This document shows, piece by piece, positions 36,604 to 46,208 of a stretch of 64,000 bases of DNA. The stretch comes from Tateyamaria sp. syn59. Lineage in GTDB: Bacteria; Pseudomonadota; Alphaproteobacteria; Rhodobacterales; Rhodobacteraceae. Positions within the stretch are counted from its first letter, which is position 1; each line of letters starts with the position of its first letter. The DNA lies in the NCBI RefSeq assembly GCF_007995245.1, contig NZ_VCBA01000001.1, positions 449,730 to 513,729 on the forward strand, given 5' to 3'. The notes beneath the pieces were generated by a model. It had not been told where the DNA came from and searched no databases. It saw only the letters and a list, made by a program, of their open reading frames with translations. The translations under genes and the position numbers were made by a program.

Positions 36604-37540
36604 GAACCAGCCGATCAGCGGCAACGATCTGGCCCGTTTCTCGGGACCCAACACGTTCATGCGCCTGCCGTTTTCCAACGAATTGCACAAACTGGATGCA
36701 GCAATACTGGGCGTGCCGATGGACATCGGAACCTCGTGGCGGTCCGGCACGCGGTTCGGGCCCAAGCAGGTGCGCAGCGAATCGGCGATGATCCGGCCTT
36801 ACAACCTGCAAACCGGCGCGGCGCCTTTCGACAGCTTGCAGGTGGCCGATATTGGCGACCTCGCGATCAACACGTTCTCGCTGGCCGACAGTGTGCGCAT
36901 CATTGCAGAGAGTTATGAGGCGATCCTCAATTTTGATGCAGTCCCATTGGCCATCGGCGGTGACCATTCTATTACCCTGCCGATCCTGCGCGCCATGGCC
37001 AAGCGGCACGGCCCGGTCGCGCTTGTGCATGTGGATGCCCACGCTGACGTCAATGACGAGATGTTTGGCGAGAAAGAGACCCATGGCACCGTGTTCCGCC
37101 GCGCCTACGAAGAAGGGTTGTTGCAGCCGTCCAAAGTGTACCAGATCGGTCTGCGCGGCACCGGCTACTCGGCCGAGGATTTCACCGAAGCGCAGGGCTG
37201 GGGGTTTCAGCATTTTACGGCGTCCGAATTGTGGGGCCGCAGCCTGAGCCAGTTGGGGGCGGAGATCCGGCGCGATATCGGGGATGTGCCGACCTATGTT
37301 AGTTATGACATCGACAGCCTTGATCCGGCTTTTGCACCGGGCACCGGCACGCCGGAGATCGGGGGGCTGACGACGCCCCAAGCCTTGCAATTGATCCGTG
37401 CCTTGCGTGGTCTCAACATTGTGGGTTGCGACCTGGTTGAAGTCTCGCCGCCCTACGATACATCGGGAAATACAGCGTTGACGGGGGCGAATATCCTCTA
37501 TGAGCTGCTCTGCGTTCTTCCCGGCGTTGCCTATCGCTGA
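36593..37540 (+). CDS. Ureohydrolase (agmatinase family), second copy
   Basis: 315 residues. Metal-binding motifs GGDHSITLPIL, HVDAHADVND and SYDIDSLDPAFAPGTG are all intact. The start is GTG 36593, with a perfect GGAGG (36581-36585) seven bases upstream inside the previous gene; the open frame further upstream is antisense-like filler. The SYDIDSLDPAFAPGTGTPE region and general length fit SpeB-type agmatinase better than arginase. Translational coupling with the first copy is likely. Confidence 0.92.
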   Translation: MAPRNQPISGNDLARFSGPNTFMRLPFSNELHKLDAAILGVPMDIGTSWRSGTRFGPKQVRSESAMIRPYNLQTGAAPFDSLQVADIGDLAINTFSLADSVRIIAESYEAILNFDAVPLAIGGDHSITLPILRAMAKRHGPVALVHVDAHADVNDEMFGEKETHGTVFRRAYEEGLLQPSKVYQIGLRGTGYSAEDFTEAQGWGFQHFTASELWGRSLSQLGAEIRRDIGDVPTYVSYDIDSLDPAFAPGTGTPEIGGLTTPQALQLIRALRGLNIVGCDLVEVSPPYDTSGNTALTGANILYELLCVLPGVAYR

Positions 37541-37578
37541 CAGGGCGGCAGACTACTCAGCCAAGTGAAGGGAGTGAG

Positions 37579-37995
37579 ATGAAAATTGCGATGTATCTGA
37601 CTGTCATCCTTTGTATAATTGTCATTGGCGTGTTGGCCTTTGTTCGGCTTTCACCAACCGATGCAGCACAGTGGCACGTGCCTGTCGCTCAGACGGACAG
37701 CCAGGATATGGCGAGCGGGGCGATCCGTGTGATGGAGGCGGATCCAGATGCGTTGGCGCGTGTCGACGCAGCGGCACGCGATTTGCCGCGCACGCGCGTG
37801 GTCGCCGGATCGGTCGAAGACGGGCGCATCACATACGAGACGCGCAGCAAATGGATTGGATTTCCTGACTACACTACTGTCGAATACGCCGACGGGCTGC
37901 TCAAGATGCATGCCAGACTGCGCTTTGGCCAGTCAGATCTGGGAGTCAACCGCGAACGATTGGAGCGGTTGCTGGTCGCCGCCCAAGAGGGATGA
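37579..37995 (+). CDS. DUF1499 protein, membrane-anchored
   Basis: 138 residues. One N-terminal hydrophobic segment (MYLTVILCIIVIGVLAFV) acts as signal anchor; the rest is the periplasmic DUF1499 domain (RVDAAARDLPRTRVVAG, RSKWIGFPDYTTVEY, LRFGQSDLGVNRERLERLL). The function is unknown. SD AGGGAGTGAG precedes ATG 37579. Its last 63 bp are also coding on the other strand. Confidence 0.85.
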   Translation: MKIAMYLTVILCIIVIGVLAFVRLSPTDAAQWHVPVAQTDSQDMASGAIRVMEADPDALARVDAAARDLPRTRVVAGSVEDGRITYETRSKWIGFPDYTTVEYADGLLKMHARLRFGQSDLGVNRERLERLLVAAQEG

Positions 37996-38223
37996 GCTGA
38001 GGCATCCTTCCTCGACCTGGCGCCACATGGGCGAGTTCAGCGACATCTGGCATTGCGCCATGAACATGCGACCATCGACCTGCATGCAGATTGTCTGCCC
38101 CAATTCAATGCGGCTGCCGGTCTTGTCGGTGCAATAGCACTCGACCGTCTTGCCGGAGGGCGATGTCACATCCGCCAGTGCAGGGCTGGCCATCAACAGG
38201 AATATCAATGTTTTGCGCATCAT
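37933..38223 (-). CDS. Small secreted Cys-containing protein
   Basis: 96 residues with a signal peptide (MMRKTLIFLLMASPALA). The mature part has ECYC, a further Cys in GQTICMQVDG and others in MAQCQMSL and EEGCLSS, so disulfides are likely. I know of no functional assignment; the pattern resembles short conserved hypothetical proteins of Rhodobacteraceae. The last ~20 residues (SLLGGDQQPLQSFAVDSQI) are read from DNA that is also the 3' end of the DUF1499 gene, and may be a recent extension past a lost stop. Confidence 0.65.
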   Translation of the reverse strand: MMRKTLIFLLMASPALADVTSPSGKTVECYCTDKTGSRIELGQTICMQVDGRMFMAQCQMSLNSPMWRQVEEGCLSSSLLGGDQQPLQSFAVDSQI

Positions 38224-38285
38224 GGATGGTAGTATAGCACAGTCCGCCCCTTGACCAATACCCGGGCTTGGATCAAACCGGCGTT

Positions 38286-39335
38286 ATGATCCCCGAAGAC
38301 CGCCTTGTTCAGATCACACAACGCTTTCAATATCTTGAGGCTGCCATGGCCGATGGGTCCGGCGATATTGCGGCCCTGGCCAAGGAATACTCGGACCTCA
38401 AGCCGGTCGTGGACCAGATCAGCGCCTACCAGCAGATCGTCGCCGACATGGCAGAGGCGGAGGCGATGTTGGCCGATCCGGACATGGCTGAGCTTGCCGA
38501 AGAAGAGCTACCGCGTCTCAAGGCCGCGCTGCCCGAGGCGGAGGCGGCGTTGCAGATTGCGCTGTTGCCCAAGGACGCGGCAGACGCCAAGCCCGCAATG
38601 CTGGAGATCCGGCCCGGTACGGGAGGCGATGAGGCCGCGCTTTTTGCCGGTGATCTTTTGCGGATGTACCACCGCTATGCCGAAGCGCGCGGCTGGAAGC
38701 TGGAGATCGTCGAAGAGCAAGCGACAGAGCTGGGCGGGATCAAGGAAGTCGTGGCCCATATCACCGGCGAAAACGTCTTTGCCCGGATGAAGTTCGAAAG
38801 CGGCGTGCACCGTGTGCAGCGGGTGCCCACCACCGAAAGCGGGGGGCGTATTCACACCTCTGCCGCGACCGTGGCGGTGTTGCCGGAAGCGGAGGATGTG
38901 GACATCGACATATCGCCCCAGGACATCCGTATCGACACCATGCGCGCCTCTGGCGCAGGTGGGCAGCACGTCAACACCACCGACAGCGCCGTGCGGATCA
39001 CGCATCTGCCCACGGGTATCGTTGTTACCAGCAGCGAGAAATCGCAGCACCGCAACCGCGAGATTGCAATGCAGGTTCTGCGCGCGCGGCTCTATGATCT
39101 GGAGCGCAGCAGGGTGGACAGTGAACGCTCTGCCGATCGGGCGGCGCAAGTGGGATCCGGCGATCGGTCCGAGCGCATCCGGACCTATAACTTTCCGCAG
39201 GGTCGCATGACCGACCACCGGATCAACTTGACACTCTACAAGCTGGATCAGGTGATGCAGGGGGATCTGGATGAGGTCATTGACGCGCTGACCGCTGATG
39301 CGCAAGCGCGGCTGATGGCAGAGATGGGCACGTGA
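38286..39335 (+). CDS. prfA: Peptide chain release factor 1
   Basis: Terminates translation at UAA/UAG. 349 residues from ATG 38286 (a TTG six codons upstream is less likely). GGQ catalytic motif in [20 protein letters not shown], the [16 protein letters not shown] segment and the codon-recognition loop [19 protein letters not shown] with PTTE (PxT-type) typical of RF1 are present. It overlaps prmC by 4 bp, whose product methylates the Gln of this GGQ. Confidence 0.97.
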   Translation: MIPEDRLVQITQRFQYLEAAMADGSGDIAALAKEYSDLKPVVDQISAYQQIVADMAEAEAMLADPDMAELAEEELPRLKAALPEAEAALQIALLPKDAADAKPAMLEIRPGTGGDEAALFAGDLLRMYHRYAEARGWKLEIVEEQATELGGIKEVVAHITGENVFARMKFESGVHRVQRVPTTESGGRIHTSAATVAVLPEAEDVDIDISPQDIRIDTMRASGAGGQHVNTTDSAVRITHLPTGIVVTSSEKSQHRNREIAMQVLRARLYDLERSRVDSERSADRAAQVGSGDRSERIRTYNFPQGRMTDHRINLTLYKLDQVMQGDLDEVIDALTADAQARLMAEMGT

Positions 39336-40168
39336 CCACTGCGGCAGAAGCGATGGTGGCGGCCACCGCGCGGCTCCGTGCGGCCGGTGTGCCGGACCCT
39401 GCCCGCGACGCACGCGTCTTGCTGGCGTATGCAGCACAAGTGGATGCCGCGCGCGTCACTCTGATCGCGCCCGAAGACATCGCACCCGACATAGCCGACC
39501 GCTACGACCACCTGATCGCCCTGCGTGCAGTACGCGTGCCGGTCAGTCATCTGATCGGTCAGCGCGACTTTTACGGACGCGCCTTCAAGGTGAGCGCAGA
39601 TGTTCTGGACCCAAGGCCCGAAACTGAAACACTGGTTGAAGCGGCGCTGAGCGAGGACTTTGCGCGCGTTCTTGATCTGGGCACCGGGTCCGGGTGTGTG
39701 CTTGTGACTCTGCTTGCGGAGCGGGCAGAGGCGCATGGGGTGGGCGTTGATCTGTCCGAGGCGGCCTGCCTGCAAGCGTCTGCCAATGCGGTGTTGCATG
39801 GTGTAACCGCGCGAGTCGCGATCCGGCAGGGGGACTGGTTCAATCCGGTCGAGGGGCGGTTCGACCTGATCGTCGCGAACCCGCCCTACTTGTCAGCCTT
39901 TGAAATGGAAGAGGTTGCACCGGAATTGCGCGACCATGAACCCCGCATGGCGCTCACGGACGAGGGGGACGGGCTGACGGCCTACCGCACCATTGCCGAT
40001 CAGGCGGGCAGCTATCTGACGGCGCAGGGCCGTGTCCTGTGCGAGATCGGATGGCAACAAGGCCCCGAGGTGCGCGCCATTTTCGAGAACGGCGGGTGGG
40101 GGATCGTGGACATTCTGCCTGATCTTGATGGGCGCGACCGTGTCCTTCTTGCGCGGAATCCGGCGTGA
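39332..40168 (+). CDS. prmC: Release factor glutamine methyltransferase
   Basis: N5-methylates Gln of the GGQ motif in RF1/RF2. 278 residues. SAM-binding [18 protein letters not shown], the catalytic NPPY in [13 protein letters not shown], and the N-terminal helical domain with [19 protein letters not shown] 39332 overlaps the prfA stop, giving tight coupling of enzyme and substrate. Confidence 0.97.
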   Translation: MTTAAEAMVAATARLRAAGVPDPARDARVLLAYAAQVDAARVTLIAPEDIAPDIADRYDHLIALRAVRVPVSHLIGQRDFYGRAFKVSADVLDPRPETETLVEAALSEDFARVLDLGTGSGCVLVTLLAERAEAHGVGVDLSEAACLQASANAVLHGVTARVAIRQGDWFNPVEGRFDLIVANPPYLSAFEMEEVAPELRDHEPRMALTDEGDGLTAYRTIADQAGSYLTAQGRVLCEIGWQQGPEVRAIFENGGWGIVDILPDLDGRDRVLLARNPA

Positions 40169-40371
40169 CTGGGTCAAAAAGTGTCGAAACTGCCCCTTTA
40201 ACCCTTGTCGTCCGGGCCTGAGCGTGCATATTCGAGTTCAGACGCAGATCGCGCAGCTTCGGTGGTGCAGCAGCGTCCCATCCACAAGATCGCCAAGAGA
40301 CTGTGACACGCAACCACGATGATGCGGCACAGGCGATCCCAAAGTATTGTGCCAGAGAGCTTAACACATCC

Positions 40372-40935
40372 ATGAAGTCTTCGAGATCCCGGTCCCGGTC
40401 CAAGAGCAACCGCAACCGCAATTCCGGCGGTGGCGGCGGCAACGTCGTCAACCGCGTGTTCGACAGTTCCGGCCCCGAGGGTAAGGTGCGCGGCACGCCG
40501 CAGCAGATTATCGACAAATACAACCAGCTGGCCCGCGACGCGCAATTGTCGGGCGACCGCGTCGCGACCGAGAACTTCCAGCAGCACGCAGAGCATTACC
40601 TGCGCATGCTGGCCGAAGCGCAGCGCGAGATTGACGCCCGCCGGGAAGAGCAGGAGCGCCAGAACCGCGAACGCCAGGCCGAACGTGATCGCGAACGTGC
40701 CGCCCGGCAAGAGCAGGAGGCCAATGCCGCCGATCCCGCCCAAGCGCCGCAACCTGACGTGGTCGAGAGCGAGGGTGACAGCGGGCTGGTGGAAACGCCG
40801 GAAAGCCAACCCAAGCCCAAGCCGAAATCGACCCGCAGCCGGACCCGCAAGCCCAAGGCCGAGCCCGTGGCAGAGCAGGGCGATGCGCCGCCGCAGCCTG
40901 ATGCGGACGGCCCTGCACCCGAAGCTGCCGAATAG
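40372..40935 (+). CDS. DUF4167 protein
   Basis: 187 residues from ATG 40372. N-terminal basic Ser/Arg/Asn-rich start (MKSSRSRSRSKSNRNRNSGG) and then the DUF4167 core (NRVFDSSGPEGKVRGTPQQI, EHYLRMLAEAQREI). The rest is a charged, probably disordered helix and Pro/Lys-rich tail. Function unknown; the family is restricted to alphaproteobacteria and its base composition suggests RNA binding, which is inference. It follows prmC after about 200 bp in which I see no gene. Confidence 0.88.
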   Translation: MKSSRSRSRSKSNRNRNSGGGGGNVVNRVFDSSGPEGKVRGTPQQIIDKYNQLARDAQLSGDRVATENFQQHAEHYLRMLAEAQREIDARREEQERQNRERQAERDRERAARQEQEANAADPAQAPQPDVVESEGDSGLVETPESQPKPKPKSTRSRTRKPKAEPVAEQGDAPPQPDADGPAPEAAE

Positions 40936-40956
40936 CCAGCGATAGAGTTTTCGAAG

Positions 40957-40981
40957 ACGGGCGTGCCATCGGCGCGCCCGT
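40957..40981. terminator. Bidirectional terminator-like hairpin, DUF4167/rsmA
   Basis: Stem ACGGGCGTGCC (40957-40967) with GGCGCGCCCGT (40971-40981), loop ATC, one T-G wobble. On the plus strand GTTCGTTTC follows; on the minus strand TCGAAAACTC follows. It sits between convergent genes. Confidence 0.6.
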
Positions 40982-40988
40982 GTTCGTT

Positions 40989-41831
40989 TCAGCCCTTTGC
41001 CACTTCGCGGGCGAGGGCGCAGAACGCCTCCAGCGGGACCTGTTCGGCCCGGTCGGTCGGCTTGATGCCTGCGGCGATCAAACGGTCCTCAATGTCGGGG
41101 GCTGTCCCCTTGAGGGCCGCCCGCAGCATCTTGCGACGCTGATTGAACGCGGCAGCGACCACGCTGCTGAGCACTGCGGCGTCCGCGTCGAACTTCGGCT
41201 GAGGCAAAGCGTTCAGATGAACAACTGCACTGGAAACTTTGGGCGGCGGTGTGAATGCCCCTGGCGGCAGGGACAGCACGATCCGCGCCTCCGCGCGCCA
41301 TTGCGCCAGCACAGCGAGGCGGCCATAGGCCTTTGAGCCCGGCTGCGCCACGATCCGTTCCGCCACCTCGCGCTGAAACATGAGCGTAAGCGATTGCCAG
41401 AACGGCGGCCAGTCGGGCGGAGTCAGCCAGCGCACCAGCAGTTCGGTGCCCACGTTGTAGGGCAGGTTGGCGGCCACGCGGATGGGTGCGGTCAGGTGGG
41501 CTAGCGGATCAACCTCAAGCGCGTCGCCCTCGATCACCTGTAGGCGACCCGGATAGCGGTCGGCAATCTCGGCCAGCGCTGGCAGGCAGCGGGCATCCTT
41601 TTCAATGGCGAGCACCTTGCGCGCGCCCTCCGACAAAAGCCCGCGGGTCAGACCGCCGGGGCCGGGTCCGATCTCAAGCACGTCCGACCCGCTCAGATCA
41701 CCGGCCTGCCGCGCGATCTTGGCCGTCAGGTTCAGGTCCAGCAGAAAGTTCTGCCCCAGCGCTTTGCGTGCGCTCAGCCCATGGGTGGCGATCACCTCGC
41801 GCAGCGGGGGCAGGTCGTCGATGGCGCTCAT
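40989..41831 (-). CDS. rsmA: 16S rRNA dimethyladenosine transferase
   Basis: Dimethylates two adjacent adenines near the 3' end of 16S rRNA (KsgA). 280 residues. [21 protein letters not shown] motif [16 protein letters not shown], catalytic [15 protein letters not shown] and [16 protein letters not shown] are diagnostic. It is last in the lptF-lptG-lptD-surA-pdxA-rsmA operon and overlaps pdxA by 4 bp. Confidence 0.97.
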   Translation of the reverse strand: MSAIDDLPPLREVIATHGLSARKALGQNFLLDLNLTAKIARQAGDLSGSDVLEIGPGPGGLTRGLLSEGARKVLAIEKDARCLPALAEIADRYPGRLQVIEGDALEVDPLAHLTAPIRVAANLPYNVGTELLVRWLTPPDWPPFWQSLTLMFQREVAERIVAQPGSKAYGRLAVLAQWRAEARIVLSLPPGAFTPPPKVSSAVVHLNALPQPKFDADAAVLSSVVAAAFNQRRKMLRAALKGTAPDIEDRLIAAGIKPTDRAEQVPLEAFCALAREVAKG

Positions 41832-42790
41832 GTGTCCTGCGCCATTTTGTGGGCCAGGCGGATCGCCTCGATCATGCTCGTGGGGTTGGCGATGCCGCGT
41901 CCTGCGATGTCGAAGGCGGTGCCGTGATCAGGCGACGTGCGGATGATCGGCAGGCCAAGCGTGACGTTCACCCCCCGGTCGAAATCGAGCGTCTTGATCG
42001 GGATAAGCGCCTGATCGTGATACATGCAGATTGCGGCGTCATAACGGCTGCGCGCGGCGGCGTGGAACATCGTGTCCGCGGGCCAGGGGCCGGTGACGTC
42101 CAGACCGCTCTCTGCCAGTTCGGCAATCAGGTCGACGATCCAATCCACCTCTTGCCGTCCCATGGCGCCGCCTTCGCCTGCGTGGGGGTTCAGCCCCGCG
42201 ACGGCGATGCGGGGGGCAGGCAGGTGAAACTGGTCGCGCATGGCCTGTGCCGTGATCTCTATAGTCTCGCGCAGCAAGTCCGGCGTGAGGGCGTCCCGCA
42301 CATCTTCCAGCGCGATGTGGATGGTGGTGGGCACGACCCGCAGCGCGTCAGAGGCCAGCATCATCACCGCGCGTGGTGCATCGGTGAGCGCTTCGAGATA
42401 TTCGGTGTGGCCGGGATATGCGAATGCCGCACCGTCCATCAGCACCTTTTTGTGGATCGGCGCCGTGCACAGAGCCGCCGCGTCTCCGCGCCTCACCAAC
42501 TCCACGCCGCACGCGATCACGTCGATGACACCTTGGGCGTTTTCAAGGGTTGGATTGCCCGATGTGACCGGCGCCGGGAAGTCGTGCCGCAAGACCGGCA
42601 GCGCTTCTGCCGCGTTTACGTCTTTGCAATCGGTAACTTCGGCCCACGGCGTATCCGTAGGAAGGTGCGCGGGATCACCCAACCACACCATCGGGATATC
42701 GTGGCGCAAGATGGCCCATGCTTTGGCTGCAATCTCTGGACCGATGCCTGCCGGTTCGCCACAGCAGATGGCGACAGGCCGTGCGGTCAT
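41828..42790 (-). CDS. pdxA: 4-hydroxythreonine-4-phosphate dehydrogenase
   Basis: Pyridoxal phosphate synthesis (DXP-dependent route). 320 residues, family-typical. [15 protein letters not shown] at the N-terminus; metal-binding His in [25 protein letters not shown] and [27 protein letters not shown] near the end. It shares its usual neighbours surA and rsmA and overlaps both by 4 bp. Confidence 0.97.
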   Translation of the reverse strand: MTARPVAICCGEPAGIGPEIAAKAWAILRHDIPMVWLGDPAHLPTDTPWAEVTDCKDVNAAEALPVLRHDFPAPVTSGNPTLENAQGVIDVIACGVELVRRGDAAALCTAPIHKKVLMDGAAFAYPGHTEYLEALTDAPRAVMMLASDALRVVPTTIHIALEDVRDALTPDLLRETIEITAQAMRDQFHLPAPRIAVAGLNPHAGEGGAMGRQEVDWIVDLIAELAESGLDVTGPWPADTMFHAAARSRYDAAICMYHDQALIPIKTLDFDRGVNVTLGLPIIRTSPDHGTAFDIAGRGIANPTSMIEAIRLAHKMAQDT

Positions 42791-44016
42791 TCGAAAATGC
42801 GCACGTCAGCCTCGGCCCGCAGATCCGCCAAGAGCGTCTCGGAAAAGGCGTTCAGGCGCTGGTTGCGCAGTTGCGACGCGACCGCCGCGCGGTCGACCTC
42901 CTGATCTTCTTCCAGCGCGGGCGTGCGACCACATAGCATCAGGAACACGAGCGTGTTGCCGCCAGCGCGGGTCAGCGCCGTAGAAACTTCGCCTGGGTCC
43001 AGCTTGGATAGCTCAATTGCGATGTCGTCTGGGATCTCCTCGGGCGGCAGGCTGCCACGGTCGAGCACGTTGTCGGGCTGGCCTTGGGCCACGCCATAAA
43101 GATCATCACAGCGGTCCACGCGGGCGGCAATTGACTGGGCGCGCGACAGCGCTTCGGGGGTGCGGCCGCCGTTGATGTAGTAGGCCGCGTATTCGATGGC
43201 CGAAAACGTCTGCTGCGGAGCTTCGGTCTCGCGGATATCGCGCAACTGGAACAGGGCTACGGCGTTCGGGATCTGCAACGGTGCCGTCACATCACCCGGC
43301 CCAAGCGCCAGAAGCAGCGGGCGCAAAACAGGCGGCAGTTCCGAGATCGGGGTCCAGGGCAGGCGACCACCGGCACCGCGCGATGCGGTCGCCGAAAAGC
43401 GGCGCGCAAAGCTGGAAAATTCGGCTTCGGTCGTGGACTGGGATATGATCTCGGCCTGCTCCAGCACGCCGTCCACTTCTTGGGGCGGGGCAGGGATGAT
43501 GATCTCGGACACCAGGACCTCAATACCGGAATTGCCGCGCGCGGACTGGACGGCGCGGTCGATCTCGCGGTCGCCAACATTCACGCGGTTGCCAAAGCGG
43601 GCGCGGATGTAGTCGCGCCAGACCAACTGTACGACCACGAAATCGCGGAAGGTCTCTTCGGCAACGCCTTCGCTTGCCAGGCCCTGTATGAACTCTTCGG
43701 TGGTCAGATCAGCACGACCGGCAAATTCGGACAGCCCTGCAGCCACTTCATCGGGGCCCAGCACGATGCCCACGGCGCGCGTTTCCGCTTCGCGCAGGCG
43801 GTCGCGGATCAACTCTTCGATCACTTCGGTGCGAGTGCTGCCGCTGGCGCCCAGCAGGCGCAGAAAGCGCTGGCGCTGCTGCACCTCGAACTCGGTGATG
43901 GTGCGCTGGTCGACCTTTGCAACCGGGTCAAACAGGCCCTGAGCAGGTGCCTGTGCCGTGGACAGGACCAGCGCACATGTTGCAATCAACGCTTGCCGAA
44001 ATTTCTTACCGCTCAT
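42787..44016 (-). CDS. surA: Periplasmic peptidyl-prolyl isomerase/chaperone SurA
   Basis: Chaperone for outer-membrane proteins, including LptD encoded just upstream. 409 residues from ATG 44016, which overlaps the lptD stop (ATGA); an ATG at 44034 is possible but less well placed. Signal peptide ends at APAQG. SurA N-domain (FDPVAKVDQRTITEFEVQQ) and one parvulin-type region (about 170-285, ATASRGAGGRLPWTPISEL, then APLQIPNAVALFQLRDI) are followed by the C-terminal helix. Confidence 0.92.
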   Translation of the reverse strand: MSGKKFRQALIATCALVLSTAQAPAQGLFDPVAKVDQRTITEFEVQQRQRFLRLLGASGSTRTEVIEELIRDRLREAETRAVGIVLGPDEVAAGLSEFAGRADLTTEEFIQGLASEGVAEETFRDFVVVQLVWRDYIRARFGNRVNVGDREIDRAVQSARGNSGIEVLVSEIIIPAPPQEVDGVLEQAEIISQSTTEAEFSSFARRFSATASRGAGGRLPWTPISELPPVLRPLLLALGPGDVTAPLQIPNAVALFQLRDIRETEAPQQTFSAIEYAAYYINGGRTPEALSRAQSIAARVDRCDDLYGVAQGQPDNVLDRGSLPPEEIPDDIAIELSKLDPGEVSTALTRAGGNTLVFLMLCGRTPALEEDQEVDRAAVASQLRNQRLNAFSETLLADLRAEADVRIFE

Positions 44017-46208
44017 CTCGCCTGCTTTCCGCATGATCGTGTTTCCACGCGCTCTCCGGTGTTGACCGAAAAACCACGCAGGGACACTGTTAACCCTAGA
44101 CTGGTCGAGGGCTCAAGTGTTGTCGAGTCCGCGAAGGTCCGATTGACCGACAGGCCCACCCTGACGCATTCGTTGGTATAGGCAACGCCGGCGCCTGCCG
44201 TTGCGGCGCGGCCTGCCTCCAGATCATACCGCCAGGTCGCGTTCGCGGTCCAAAAGCGATCGATCTGGAACCCGCCGTCAAACGTGACCTCGCCGATATT
44301 CGATTCCAGGTCGATGGCGGAATCCTCGGATATCCAGACATAGCTCCCGCCCACCCGCAACCTGTCGCGGGTCCACGCGCCGCGCACTTCGGCCTTCGAC
44401 ACGTCAAAGCTTTCGTTAAAGAGCGTGCGCCCATAAAGCGCCAGCCCACCATTAAATTCCAGCTTGCCCGCCAGCAGGAAGTCCGATGTGGTGCCCGACA
44501 GGCCCGAAGTGTCGTTGAAATCGGCCTGGGCCTCTTCGCGCAGGATCTGGGCCAGTGTCACGCTTGCCGACCAGCCCTCCGGGTCCATGCGCGCCCAGGT
44601 GCCGCCATAGGCCAGCGCCCAGCCGCGCTCGCGCCGGTCCTCGGAGGGAAAGCGGCTGAGGGACAGCAGGTTGCCTTCGTCGAATTCGACGCGCGTGCTT
44701 TCGTCATTCGGCACAAGCAATCCGTCGCCGCCGACCCAGGACAGTTGTGCAATCGGCTCGAAGAACTGCCGCACGCCGTTGTCACTGCGCCGGACCATCG
44801 GGTAGCGCAGTGTGACCCCCGCCTGGGGCGCAAGGCCGCTGTCACCGGTGCCAAAGGTAGCGTCATCGCTGACCCGAATGACGTCCGCAGCCATCCCGAG
44901 CGTCGATTGCACCTGAAGACCACCGAACTGCATCGTCCGCAGCCATTCCGCATCAAAGCTGAAGCGCAGCACATCGGTGCCATCGACAAAGCCGTCGCCA
45001 TCGGCATCGAAATCCACGTCTGAGGGGCGTTCATGCGCATGCGCTTCGGCCGCAAGGCGTATTTCACCTCCGATCCGGCCCGGATGAAACCGGCGCTCAT
45101 AAAGGGCGTCGACCACGTCCGACGGCAAAAGGTCATCGTCTTCGCCATCGCGCAGCGACTTGAAGTTGATATAGGACAGGCGGATGAATTCGTCGCGCCG
45201 GGCGCGGGTCAGCTGGATCGTGCTGTCTAGGCGGTCTTTGCCGAACAGGCCGTAGTCGTTGAGGTAGGCATCGTCCGATACGGATTCGATATCGAACTCG
45301 AGAACAAAATCGCGGCGCAGCGCAAACTCACCCGCCGCGAACAGGTAGCCACGCGCGTCATCCGGTTGCAGGTCGTCATCTGAATAAGCGCCCTGCACGA
45401 TGATCCGTCCGCGCCGAAACGCCTGGCGATAACGGAACTCGAGCGTGCGCGTGCCGCTTGAGAAATACGGGGTCAGCGTCAGATCCCGGTGATCGCCCAG
45501 CTTGAAGAAATAGGGCACCGCCAACCCCGTACCCAGGCGTGAATTGAACCGGATCTGCGGCAGCAGGACACCCGTCGCCCGTTCAAGGGTCGGGTCGGGC
45601 AAGCGAAGCCGTGGCAGGTAGAAGATGGGTGTGTTCAGCACCCGCAACTGCATGCCGTCAAAGTACAGCTGACGCTCTTCCTGGTCGTGGACCACGCGCT
45701 TGGCCCGGATCTGCCAAAGCGGTGGGCGGGGGTCGTTTTCGCAAATTCGGCAGGATGTGACGGCAGTTTTGTAAAGCTGCGTGTAGCGCCCGCCGACGCG
45801 GTTCATCTGAACCGACGCAAGCTGCAACTGGTCGTTCAGGACAAGCCGTGCACCGGTCAGCAGGCCGTTTTCGAGGTCTTCGCTCAATTCGGCCTGACTG
45901 GCGAGGATCAGGACACTGGCACCGTCCTCGATCACGATGGGGCCCGTGATTGTAAGGGCGCCGGTGTCAGGATTGTATTCGATGGCCTGCGCGCTCAGCC
46001 GCGTGGTGCCCTGGAATGCCTCGACATTGCCGCGCGCAATGAGGCGGCGGTCGCGCGTGACTTCGATGTCATCGGCCACCAGCACCGCTGCAGGGGTCTC
46101 GGTGCTAGGCGCGTCCGGTTGCGCCTGCGCAAGAGCGTGGCCGGTGAGCGCAGTCAGCAGCAGGCCCGCCACTGCGATATGTCGTAAGACCCGCCGCACC
46201 CTAGCCAT
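44013..46208 (-). CDS. lptD: LPS-assembly protein LptD
   Basis: Outer-membrane barrel that inserts LPS. 731 residues: signal peptide ending at GHALAQ, an OstA/LptA-like jellyroll (about residues 40-140; VLVADDIEVTRDRRLIARGN), Cys residues in TSCRICENDPRPP near 175 that may form a disulfide, and a large barrel domain. Barrel start marker: LYFDGMQLRVLNTPIFYLPR. It overlaps lptG by 8 bp and surA by 4 bp. Confidence 0.95.
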   Translation of the reverse strand: MARVRRVLRHIAVAGLLLTALTGHALAQAQPDAPSTETPAAVLVADDIEVTRDRRLIARGNVEAFQGTTRLSAQAIEYNPDTGALTITGPIVIEDGASVLILASQAELSEDLENGLLTGARLVLNDQLQLASVQMNRVGGRYTQLYKTAVTSCRICENDPRPPLWQIRAKRVVHDQEERQLYFDGMQLRVLNTPIFYLPRLRLPDPTLERATGVLLPQIRFNSRLGTGLAVPYFFKLGDHRDLTLTPYFSSGTRTLEFRYRQAFRRGRIIVQGAYSDDDLQPDDARGYLFAAGEFALRRDFVLEFDIESVSDDAYLNDYGLFGKDRLDSTIQLTRARRDEFIRLSYINFKSLRDGEDDDLLPSDVVDALYERRFHPGRIGGEIRLAAEAHAHERPSDVDFDADGDGFVDGTDVLRFSFDAEWLRTMQFGGLQVQSTLGMAADVIRVSDDATFGTGDSGLAPQAGVTLRYPMVRRSDNGVRQFFEPIAQLSWVGGDGLLVPNDESTRVEFDEGNLLSLSRFPSEDRRERGWALAYGGTWARMDPEGWSASVTLAQILREEAQADFNDTSGLSGTTSDFLLAGKLEFNGGLALYGRTLFNESFDVSKAEVRGAWTRDRLRVGGSYVWISEDSAIDLESNIGEVTFDGGFQIDRFWTANATWRYDLEAGRAATAGAGVAYTNECVRVGLSVNRTFADSTTLEPSTSLGLTVSLRGFSVNTGERVETRSCGKQAR

